This document shows, in pieces, positions 15,653 through 21,679 of a stretch of DNA of 23,975 nucleotides (position 1 is the first letter of the stretch; each line of letters begins with the position of its first letter). The DNA comes from Nitrospirota bacterium (GTDB lineage: Bacteria; Nitrospirota; Nitrospiria; Nitrospirales; Nitrospiraceae). The notes under the pieces were generated by a model. The model searched no databases and was not told the DNA's origin. It saw only the letters and a program-made list of their open reading frames with translations. The DNA is taken from NCBI GenBank assembly GCA_016195505.1, contig JACPZN010000152.1:1-23975 (forward strand), read 5' to 3'. A program made the translations under genes and the position numbers.

Positions 15653-16039
15653 TCACTGTCCCTGTTGCGACAGGAGACGAATGTACGCCACTACGTCTTG
15701 CATTTCTCCGTCGGTGAGCTGACCTCTCCAGGAATGCATCGGGCTGAAGACGACGCCGTGCTCGATCGTTCGCAATAACTCCTCATCAGATTTCTGAAAG
15801 GACCGGAATCGGTGAAAATTCGCGGGCGCAACTTTCAAGGCAGCCGCGGCGGCTCCGTCCCCATAACCGCTGACCCCGTGACAGGACTGGCAATGACGGA
15901 CATAGACTGCTTTTCCACGTACGATGTCGGGAGGATAGTCTTGGGCATACAGGGATGATATCGCCAAGCTGCTCAGGCCGAGAAGGGCCGAGAGTCCGGG
16001 GAATAGGAACCGCTTTCCTGCGCGGCGAAATTTGGTCAT
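15653..16039 (-). CDS. Periplasmic class I cytochrome c, 128 aa
   Basis: A mono-haem electron carrier. Residues 1-32 form a signal peptide with a basic start and the end SSLYA. Haem attaches through Cys50 and Cys53 in CQSCH with His54 as axial ligand; Met101 in FSPMHSW is the likely sixth ligand. The fold (RGKAVYVRHC..., then LTDGEMQDVVAYIRLL) is typical of small cytochromes that serve as domains or shuttles in respiratory chains. The ATG directly follows AGAAGG, a short spacing, but an in-frame TAG four codons upstream excludes an earlier start. The partner is unknown. The gene lies downstream of the FmdB-like gene with an inverted-repeat element between. Confidence 0.88.
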   Translation of the reverse strand: MTKFRRAGKRFLFPGLSALLGLSSLAISSLYAQDYPPDIVRGKAVYVRHCQSCHGVSGYGDGAAAAALKVAPANFHRFRSFQKSDEELLRTIEHGVVFSPMHSWRGQLTDGEMQDVVAYIRLLSQQGQ

Positions 16040-16055
16040 CCTTCTAACCTACCGG

Positions 16056-16248
16056 GTGTTCAAAAAGACCACTGGTCTCACCCCGCCAACTCCGGTGCGC
16101 CAAGACGCGCCTCTCCCCAGGCAAGGCCTCAGCAGACATCCGTAGAGTGAGGTCGAGAACGAGGTTGAGCCAAGAGTTTGACTTTCTTCACCTCAACGTT
16201 AACCTGAACCGCAACCTTCCATATAACACTGGCGAACTTTTTCAACAC
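16056..16248. mobile_element. MITE-like intergenic element with terminal inverted repeats
   Basis: The ends GTGTTCAAAAAG (16056-16067) and CTTTTTCAACAC (16237-16248) are inverted copies with one mismatch. The 193-base unit has no coding frame. Its interior carries GAGGTCGAGAACGAGGTTGAG (16148-16168) and an inverse-strand patch of GGTTNAGG units (16188-16218). I remember similar units scattered in Nitrospira genomes. It ends five bases from the FmdB-like stop, so it may also act as a terminator. Confidence 0.55.
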
Positions 16249-16252
16249 GCTG

Positions 16253-16417
16253 CTAACTCTTCTTGGTGGTGTGGGCGATGAAAGGGCTGAAGAGCTGCTG
16301 CAGCTTCTTGCTTCCGCAGGCGGGGCATTTCACGTCACCCCGTTCGTGCTCCTTGAGTGTCACGACGATCAGCGACTCTTTCCCACAGTCCAGGCATTTA
16401 TAGTCGTACATCGGCAT
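16253..16417 (-). CDS. FmdB-type zinc ribbon protein, 54 aa
   Basis: A short gene encoding MPMYDYKCLDCGKESLIVVT.. with two CxxC knuckles: Cys8/Cys11 in YKCLDCGKE and Cys31/Cys34 in VKCPACGSKKL. This is the FmdB/CxxC zinc ribbon family pattern (first residues MPxYDYxC), often annotated as putative regulatory protein without a proven role. The second half ends QQLFSPFIAHTTKKS, also typical. GAGGG lies seven bases before the ATG. The start is 17 bases after the stop of the tandem USP gene, so the two probably share a transcript. Confidence 0.85.
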   Translation of the reverse strand: MPMYDYKCLDCGKESLIVVTLKEHERGDVKCPACGSKKLQQLFSPFIAHTTKKS

Positions 16418-16434
16418 CGTCCATCCCTCTCCTC

Positions 16435-17298
16435 CTAACTGAAGATCATCAGCGGATAGGTTCCCTGGTGGAGGAGGGCATGAGAAACGCTGCCCAGCAC
16501 CATGCGCGTCAAACCGTGGCGTCCACGGGATCCCAAGAGAATGAGATCGGCATTCAATGCCTTAACTTCCTGGAGTATCCCTCCGACCGGAGTTCCCAGC
16601 GCAGCGGCAACGCGGGTTGGATAGCCCATCGCTGTAAGCTTGGAGGCTGTCTCGTTGAGGAAGTCTTGGGCATTGCGAAGCGCATGGATCTCCATCTGCT
16701 CGGCCGAGGCGGCATCCACCGGCCAGGGTGGTCTAGTGTGCGGGAGGACCGTGAAGAGGGTGATGGTAGCCGGTTCACGAAAAATTTTCTGTTGAAGGAA
16801 GCGCAGGGCATGTTCCGCATCGTAAGTTCCCTGCAAGGGAAGCAGGATCTGTTTCAGGGTCTTCAACGGACAGGGCAGAATGAGTTTCGCGCCTGGCGCG
16901 AATGTCAGCACCCGATGGGCGACACTGCCAATGAGCCGTTCTTTGATCGGACCAAGGCCGCGGGTGCCTAGAAGAATCAAGTCCGCTTTGTGTTGTTCAG
17001 CTAACGCGACGATCTGCTCTGCCGGGGATCCGGTGACCAGATGTCTCGTGACCGGGCCGGTGTCCAGCGGGAGGAGCGACACGATGCGATCCAATAAACG
17101 GGTACCGTCATCGCGCATATTTCGCTCGACCGTCGCATACAATTCCTGCGCCACTTCCGGCATCATCATCGGATAGGCCGGCGTCGGGACATCGAGCACG
17201 TGCACGAGGTGCAATTCCTCCGCGCGAGCCACGTATTTCAGGGACCGCACGGCTTCGTACGAGTGATCAGAACCGTCGACCGCAAGCAAGATTTTCAT
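16435..17298 (-). CDS. Tandem-domain universal stress protein, 287 aa
   Basis: Two UspA domains in one chain, each with the ATP-binding signature G-x2-G-x9-G-S: GTRGLGPIKERLIGS at about 111-125 and GSRGRHGLTRMVLGS near 258-272. The first domain starts MKILLAVDGSDHSYEA, a canonical first strand. USPs bind ATP and help survival in starvation, hypoxia or oxidative stress; the molecular role is generally unclear. GAGG lies seven bases upstream and overlaps the stop region of the 31-codon gene at 17306-17401, implying coupled translation. It lies in the transcript expected from the sigma-54 promoter at 17433-17448. Confidence 0.92.
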   Translation of the reverse strand: MKILLAVDGSDHSYEAVRSLKYVARAEELHLVHVLDVPTPAYPMMMPEVAQELYATVERNMRDDGTRLLDRIVSLLPLDTGPVTRHLVTGSPAEQIVALAEQHKADLILLGTRGLGPIKERLIGSVAHRVLTFAPGAKLILPCPLKTLKQILLPLQGTYDAEHALRFLQQKIFREPATITLFTVLPHTRPPWPVDAASAEQMEIHALRNAQDFLNETASKLTAMGYPTRVAAALGTPVGGILQEVKALNADLILLGSRGRHGLTRMVLGSVSHALLHQGTYPLMIFS

Positions 17299-17305
17299 GG
17301 ACGCC

Positions 17306-17401
17306 TCACCGACAGTCTGTCGGACAGAAGAAAATGAGGTAGATCAGAATCGCCAGACCCAATCCGACTGCTCCAAGAAGCCACCACTGTGCACGAGTCA
17401 T
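17306..17401 (-). CDS. Small single-span membrane peptide, 31 aa
   Basis: A hidden reading frame of 31 codons. The product starts MTRAQWW, then has one hydrophobic segment (LLGAVGLGLAILIYLIFF) and ends CPTDCR with two cysteines. AAGGAAAG lies at good distance upstream of the ATG and a sigma-54 promoter candidate lies 32 bases upstream. Its stop is seven bases before the USP start. The clean charge-hydrophobic-tail pattern and the ribosome site argue for a real gene. Topology is probably N-in, with the Cys pair outside, where it could be oxidised. I do not know the family. Confidence 0.55.
   Translation of the reverse strand: MTRAQWWLLGAVGLGLAILIYLIFFCPTDCR
17309..17323. repeat. Perfect 7-1-7 palindrome CCGACAG-T-CTGTCGG
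   Basis: The palindrome lies in the last codons of the 31-residue peptide gene (minus strand) and 11 bases upstream of the tandem USP start. In RNA it would form a tight hairpin just before the USP ribosome site; the one-base centre makes a DNA operator equally possible. Part of the symmetry could be chance from the CPTDCR codons. Confidence 0.4.
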
Positions 17402-17432
17402 TCGTTTCTTTCCTTGTTGCAATAGTTTACTG

Positions 17433-17448
17433 AGCAAGTCCAGTGCCG
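17433..17448 (-). promoter_or_regulatory. Sigma-54 promoter of the peptide-USP-FmdB operon
   Basis: The minus strand reads CGGCACTGGACTTGCT, matching TGGCAC-N5-TTGCW at ten of eleven positions with GG-N10-GC spacing. Transcription would start near 17423, giving a 22-base leader with the AAGGAAAG site of the 31-codon gene. Confidence 0.65.
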
Positions 17449-17520
17449 TCGCGCAACAGCTCAAACTGCCAGGAAGAAGTCGAATCGATGGGCGGCGGCT
17501 TTCCTATCGATGGCGCCTTC

Positions 17521-17550
17521 TGCTACAGCGGGTGGATGACCACTGTAGCA
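17521..17550. promoter_or_regulatory. Inverted repeat TGCTACAG-N14-CTGTAGCA, candidate enhancer site
   Basis: Perfect 8-bp arms (17521-17528 and 17543-17550) separated by 14 bases. The centre is about 88 bases from the left -24 element and 98 bases from the right one. This is the usual distance for a sigma-54 activator site and nearly symmetric for both promoters. The remaining part of 17402-17632 shows no gene. Confidence 0.55.
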
Positions 17551-17632
17551 ACTCTCCACGAGTATCATGGCGTGGCCGTTCAATCATGCCTATAAGTCGC
17601 GGAATTCAAGCATGGAGAGAGGAGGGGGGAAC

Positions 17633-17648
17633 AGGCACCGCCCTTGCT
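17633..17648 (+). promoter_or_regulatory. Sigma-54 promoter of the USP-formate dehydrogenase operon
   Basis: The plus strand reads AGGCACCGCCCTTGCT, matching TGGCAC-N5-TTGCW at ten of eleven positions with GG-N10-GC spacing. Transcription would start near 17658, giving a 16-base leader with the AAGAGGG ribosome site of the USP at 17674. Confidence 0.65.
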
Positions 17649-17673
17649 CAGCTCACGGTCAAGAGGGCTGCTC

Positions 17674-18177
17674 ATGGGGCAAGGCATTGATCTCTTTAAG
17701 ACGATCCTGGTTCCGGTCGATTTCTCTCCCTGTTCGAACGAGGCGTTCCGGGTCGCATGTCAGGTAGCACGCCTGTGCGGGGCGAATATGTTGGTGTTGC
17801 ACGTGATCGACACGAGCGCCCTCGCCGCGTTCAATCGTTTGGGCTTGTTGGCCATTCCGTCCGATGCCGCCGCCCAACGACGGCGGTTGCGCCATCATGC
17901 CCGGTTGAATGTTCGGCGATTGCTGGAGTCGGAAGAGGCAAAGGATGTGGCGATCACGCGCATGATATTGGAGGGAGCGCCGTTCGTCGAGATTGCCAAA
18001 ACAGCTCGCACGGGAAAGATCGATCTGGTCGTGATGGGAAGTTACGGTGGACGGTCCGGCAGTGTGGACAAGATTTTCTTCGGAAGCACCGCTGAAAAAG
18101 TCGTTCGCACTGCGGGCTGTCCTGTGTTGACCGTTCCGCTTCCGGCTTCCGCGGTTCAGCGGAAATCGACGCGCTAA
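17674..18177 (+). CDS. Universal stress protein, single domain, 167 aa
   Basis: A UspA-fold protein beginning LFKTILVPVDFSPCSNEAF. The C-terminal ATP motif is GSYGGRSGSVDKIFFGSTAEKV, where the second spacer is eleven residues rather than the usual nine, so ATP binding may be altered. The ATG at 17674 follows GAGGG by six bases; an in-frame TTG at 17644 would start inside the promoter and is less likely. It is the first gene of a plus-strand run with very short gaps that reaches formate dehydrogenase. Confidence 0.9.
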   Translation: MGQGIDLFKTILVPVDFSPCSNEAFRVACQVARLCGANMLVLHVIDTSALAAFNRLGLLAIPSDAAAQRRRLRHHARLNVRRLLESEEAKDVAITRMILEGAPFVEIAKTARTGKIDLVVMGSYGGRSGSVDKIFFGSTAEKVVRTAGCPVLTVPLPASAVQRKSTR

Positions 18178-18189
18178 AAGGAGGGTGAT

Positions 18190-18618
18190 ATGGCCATGCA
18201 GGGTAATCGACCGTGGATGTGGTGTCTGATGCTCGCATTGACGCTGGCCGTGGGGTGGGAGCAGGGTGGGCTTCTCTTCGCGGAATCTGAACAGGTGGTT
18301 GAAGTGACGATCAAGGATTTTAAGTTTGTCACGAGGCAGGGGACGTTGCGTCTCGGGTTCCCCACCGTGATCAAAGTCCGGAACGAGGATGCCGAGCGGC
18401 ACGATTTTGGTTCGACCATGTTCGAGGGGCTTCCGACGCAGGTGGAAAAGGATGGAGTGATTGTCTATGGCCGCAGCGTGGGTGGCGTGTTTCTCGATCC
18501 CAAACGCGACGCGGTCCTTCGGTTTGACATGTCTCGACCCGGGCGGCATGAGTTTCGATGTTCGATCCACCCCAATATGACCGGAGAGTTGCTCTTGCTG
18601 GGTGCGGAGGCTGTGTGA
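18190..18618 (+). CDS. Periplasmic cupredoxin-like copper protein, 142 aa
   Basis: A small blue-copper-type protein. The N-terminal hydrophobic segment (about 9-31, ending LLFA) is a signal peptide or anchor. The type 1 copper ligands are present: His71 in ERHDFGS, then Cys124, His127 and Met130 in FRCSIHPNM. It could carry electrons in the periplasm or bind copper. AGGAGG precedes the ATG by about five bases. It lies 12 bases after the USP and its stop overlaps the next USP start (GTGA). A periplasmic copper protein sandwiched between cytoplasmic USPs is unusual. Confidence 0.87.
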   Translation: MAMQGNRPWMWCLMLALTLAVGWEQGGLLFAESEQVVEVTIKDFKFVTRQGTLRLGFPTVIKVRNEDAERHDFGSTMFEGLPTQVEKDGVIVYGRSVGGVFLDPKRDAVLRFDMSRPGRHEFRCSIHPNMTGELLLLGAEAV

Positions 18619-19592
18619 GCGAGGCGAGCGGGAGACCACGGATTCTCCTCGCGACTGACTTGTCGCGATGGGCCCAACGTGCAGAGGTATATGCCTGTTC
18701 CCTTGCCTCGTCCTGGGGGGCGACGCTCACGGTGATCAGCGTGTTGGAGTTTCCTCCCGGCATGAATCCAGACTATGCGGTGAATCGCCTGTACCTCGGG
18801 GAGTTGATGAAGCAGGCGACGAAGCAGTTAGTCGATTTGAAAGCACGGGCTGTCAATCGTGGGCTCTCGGTGCATACGCGCATTACAACTGGGATTCCAA
18901 GCGAGGAAGTGTTGGCCGCAGCCGAGGCCGAGGATACGGACTTGATCGTGGTCGGCACAAGAGGAAAAACCGGCTTGCAACATGTGTTGTTGGGGAGCAC
19001 CGCTGAGCGAATCATTCGGACCGCGCCCTGTCCCGTTCTCGCAGTGCCGACGGAGATACAGAAGGTCGAGGAAAGCGGGGGAACCACGAATCGTCCTGTC
19101 GTGCCGGATCGGATTCTCGTGCCGATCGATTTCTCTGACTGCTCGCTCGACGCGCTGGAGTATGGAGTGTTGGTCGCGCAGCGAGCAAAGGCTGCCATCA
19201 AACTGTTCCATGTGTTGGAACCGGTTTCGTACGGATTGGATTTCACGCTCCTACACGTGACGAAGCGGGAGCAAATGAGGACGGTGATCACCGAACGCCT
19301 TTCCGCCCTCGTGTCGGCGCTGACCTCTGCGGAGGTGACGTCTGAATTTCTCATTTCCGGGGGGCTCCCAGCCGATTCCATTCTGGATGCGGCTCGGGCT
19401 CAGCCGGCCGACATGATTATCATGGGGACACATGGGCGTCGTGGCTTATCTCATACCTTCTGCGGCAGTGTGGCAGAATCTGTCCTACGGAAGTCGCCCT
19501 GCCCTGTCCTTATGGTCCGAAGCCCAAAATTTCACGCAACCCACCGGCGTGTAACGTCCGTCGCAAACACGCCGCCACCGATGAACCCTTAA
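18615..19592 (+). CDS. Tandem-domain universal stress protein, GTG start, 325 aa
   Basis: Two UspA domains. The first starts RPRILLATDLSRWAQRA and has ATP motif GTRGKTGLQHVLLGS; the second starts DRILVPIDFSDCSLDALEYG and has GTHGRRGLSHTFCGS. Both fit G-x2-G-x9-G-S. The start is the GTG that overlaps the cupredoxin stop as GTGA, with GGAGG four bases upstream. A frame extension to 18558 runs inside the cupredoxin gene and adds residues unlike USP. With the other two genes there are five USP domains within 3.2 kb. Confidence 0.9.
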   Translation: MSEASGRPRILLATDLSRWAQRAEVYACSLASSWGATLTVISVLEFPPGMNPDYAVNRLYLGELMKQATKQLVDLKARAVNRGLSVHTRITTGIPSEEVLAAAEAEDTDLIVVGTRGKTGLQHVLLGSTAERIIRTAPCPVLAVPTEIQKVEESGGTTNRPVVPDRILVPIDFSDCSLDALEYGVLVAQRAKAAIKLFHVLEPVSYGLDFTLLHVTKREQMRTVITERLSALVSALTSAEVTSEFLISGGLPADSILDAARAQPADMIIMGTHGRRGLSHTFCGSVAESVLRKSPCPVLMVRSPKFHATHRRVTSVANTPPPMNP

Positions 19593-19606
19593 CCAAGGAG
19601 TCTGCC

Positions 19607-19837
19607 ATGGCCGTCGTTATGAAGAGAACAGAATCATCGAAGTCCAAGTCCGCCGGTCGTGGACCCGCGCGGTCCTCTGCATACCCGGTTGAGCTGCCGG
19701 ACGGAATGTGGGAACGGATTTCACGAAAAGCGTACGAGCTCTGGGAGCGACGGGGACGTCAGGAAGGTAACGCGCTCAGAGATTGGCTCGATGCGGAAGA
19801 GATAGTCATGGAAGAAATCCATGAAGCTCGCGAGTGA
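19607..19837 (+). CDS. DUF2934 domain protein, 76 aa
   Basis: A small soluble protein whose C-terminal half has the DUF2934 pattern (ISRKAYELWERRGRQEGNALRDWLDAEEI). The first 25 residues are basic and Ser-rich, perhaps nucleic-acid binding, though function of the family is unknown. AAGGAG lies six bases before the ATG. It follows the tandem USP by 14 bases and overlaps the next gene by 17. Confidence 0.85.
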   Translation: MAVVMKRTESSKSKSAGRGPARSSAYPVELPDGMWERISRKAYELWERRGRQEGNALRDWLDAEEIVMEEIHEARE

Positions 19838-21212
19838 GCGGGCGGCGGGATTCTGGGCCCCGCGGCCGGCGTCGCTCGATGCGGTGCTCGCGCGGCTCGA
19901 ATCGCTGTCGCTGAAGCCGGAGTTTGCTCTGCAGCGCGAAGTAGCGCTCGCGCGAGCGCTTAGGTCCTACCTGGAAGGCGGTGCGGGAAGAATCGTTGCC
20001 CCCCTCGCGCAAGAAACCGACCTGGCCAAGTTCTCGCTCTTCTGCGATTTCTACCCGGAAGACGGGCAACTCACGCTCATCGAACAGTTGCGAGATGTCA
20101 TCACCGAACACATTCCGAACGAGGAACGGGTCTGGTTCGATCCGCTGAAACATTCGTATCTCGATCTGCTGGAGCTGACGGCGATGCCGAAGCCGGGCGA
20201 GGATCTCACGCTTCGGTCCATCGGCGATGGGATGACATTCGTCGTACCCGGGGGCGACTTCGCCCAGAACTTCGTCGCGGGCCAAGTGTTGTTGACGAGG
20301 GCGATCCGCGATCCCGACGCCAATCAGTCCGGAAAAGCCCTGTTGGCCGGCTGCGGCATCGTGCTCTCGCCCTCCGATGCCAGGACCCTCTACCAAACGA
20401 CGCGAGAGTGGGAACGTGATATGGAAATGTCGTCCGGCTCTTTGGTTCTGGGCGAGTGGCAGGAATTCGCCAAGCGTTTCGGGCACATCCTGCTATGGAA
20501 CTTCGCGGAGATGCGCTTCGCCGCCTTGGTGGATGCCGTGGTCCATATTCGATACTGCAATCCTGACGGGCAGCCGTATCTCTATGCCGTGGCTCTTTAT
20601 GACCATCATGAGTATCGGTTTTTCGCCGAGGGGCTATCTGAGATGAGGGAGTTTGAGGAGAACAAGCCGCTCCCTTCGGTTGAACCGCAGGAAGCAGTTG
20701 GGGGCCTTCCGCCGAGTCGGACATGGATTCAACGAGAGGTGACCGGGAATGCTGCGGCAATCGTGGCGAAGCTGACGCTGACGTCTGCTCAGCTCATCGT
20801 GGAATGCGACAGCCCGAAGCGGCTCGACAGGATTAAGCATCGGCTGGCAGCCTCGTTCGGATTTTCGCTGCATTTTCGCAGTGAGACGTTGACGCCTCCG
20901 GCCCGGAAGCTTTCTGTGGCTGAAGTGATGCGCGACGAGCCGCTGACGGTGATCGTGACGCAACCAGAAGACCAGGCGCTGCTCAACAATTTCCTTGAGA
21001 AGGCCTATCTGGAATGGTCGGATCAGGCACATCATGCACTCGGCGGGCAAACGCCGCGACACGCAGCCACTTCCTCGGCCGTGCGCGACAAGGTGAGTGC
21101 ATTGATTGACGAAATGGAACGGCACGATCCCGGCCGCACGCGGACGGGCAAGACGGCCTTCGCCTACAACAAGCTTCGAGCGCATGTCGGGTTGGATGAG
21201 GTGCCGGAATGA
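19821..21212 (+). CDS. Unknown 463-aa protein in the formate dehydrogenase operon
   Basis: A soluble protein with no signal peptide or membrane segment. The first 380 residues match no family I know. The last 75 (about 388-435: FLEKAYLEWSDQAHHALGGQ, then TPRHAATSSAVRDKVSALID) resemble the short helical domain seen at the C-terminus of MbcA/ParS/Xre-type antitoxins and some SEC-C proteins, where a (L/A)xGxTPxxA motif recurs. No SEC-C cysteines are present. The ATG overlaps the DUF2934 gene and its stop overlaps fdsG (ATGA), so it is probably translated with the dehydrogenase subunits. An accessory, chaperone or regulatory role is possible but not shown. Confidence 0.75.
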   Translation: MKLASERAAGFWAPRPASLDAVLARLESLSLKPEFALQREVALARALRSYLEGGAGRIVAPLAQETDLAKFSLFCDFYPEDGQLTLIEQLRDVITEHIPNEERVWFDPLKHSYLDLLELTAMPKPGEDLTLRSIGDGMTFVVPGGDFAQNFVAGQVLLTRAIRDPDANQSGKALLAGCGIVLSPSDARTLYQTTREWERDMEMSSGSLVLGEWQEFAKRFGHILLWNFAEMRFAALVDAVVHIRYCNPDGQPYLYAVALYDHHEYRFFAEGLSEMREFEENKPLPSVEPQEAVGGLPPSRTWIQREVTGNAAAIVAKLTLTSAQLIVECDSPKRLDRIKHRLAASFGFSLHFRSETLTPPARKLSVAEVMRDEPLTVIVTQPEDQALLNNFLEKAYLEWSDQAHHALGGQTPRHAATSSAVRDKVSALIDEMERHDPGRTRTGKTAFAYNKLRAHVGLDEVPE

Positions 21213-21679
21213 CGAGCAAACAACGGTCGACGTTGCCCGAGCTGGTTGAGTCCTGCCGCCCGCAACCGCCGGCCAAGCCGAATCTTCTCAAGACACTGCT
21301 GACGATCCAACAAGCTCTGGGCCATGTGCCGGTTGCCGCTATTCATCAGGTCGCCCACGCGCTTGGCGCGACGGATGCCGACGTGGCCGGCGTTCTGTCG
21401 TACTATCAGGATCTCAGGACAGAGCCTCCGGGCCGCCATGTGATCCGCGTCTGCATGGGTGAATCCTGCATGGCCAATCATTGCCCTAGGGTACTTCGTG
21501 CAGTTCAAGTCTATCTGAGCGACGGGGCGGGCCAGACGGCTGTCGGCGCCCGTTTTACGCTTGAGAAAGTGTACTGCGTGGGCAACTGTGCCCTGTCGCC
21601 TACCGTCGTCGTGGATCAGGACGTCTACGGAAGAGTGGAGCCGGCGCAGATTCCGTCCCTGATGGAGCCCTATCGATGA
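21209..21679 (+). CDS. fdsG: NAD-dependent formate dehydrogenase gamma subunit (NuoE-like), 156 aa
   Basis: The thioredoxin-like [2Fe-2S] subunit of a soluble NAD-dependent formate dehydrogenase, homologous to NuoE of complex I. The cluster ligands are Cys82 and Cys87 (VCMGESC) and Cys123 and Cys127 (YCVGNC). The N-terminal helical part (LLKTLLTIQQALGHVP) is typical. Gene order gamma-beta-alpha with four-base ATGA overlaps on both sides fits a co-translated complex. The same fold occurs in hydrogenases; the downstream alpha subunit sets the call. Confidence 0.9.
   Translation: MTSKQRSTLPELVESCRPQPPAKPNLLKTLLTIQQALGHVPVAAIHQVAHALGATDADVAGVLSYYQDLRTEPPGRHVIRVCMGESCMANHCPRVLRAVQVYLSDGAGQTAVGARFTLEKVYCVGNCALSPTVVVDQDVYGRVEPAQIPSLMEPYR

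Noticed and set aside
17511..17524. TGGCGCCTTCTGCT near the central dyad
   Set aside because: Again GG-N8-GC, the wrong spacing for sigma-54.
17567..17767. 66-codon plus-strand frame before and into the USP gene
   Set aside because: It overlaps the sigma-54 promoter and the start of the USP in another frame and has no family match.
17659..18639. 326-codon minus-strand frame
   Set aside because: Antisense shadow of the USP and cupredoxin genes; no protein-like motifs.
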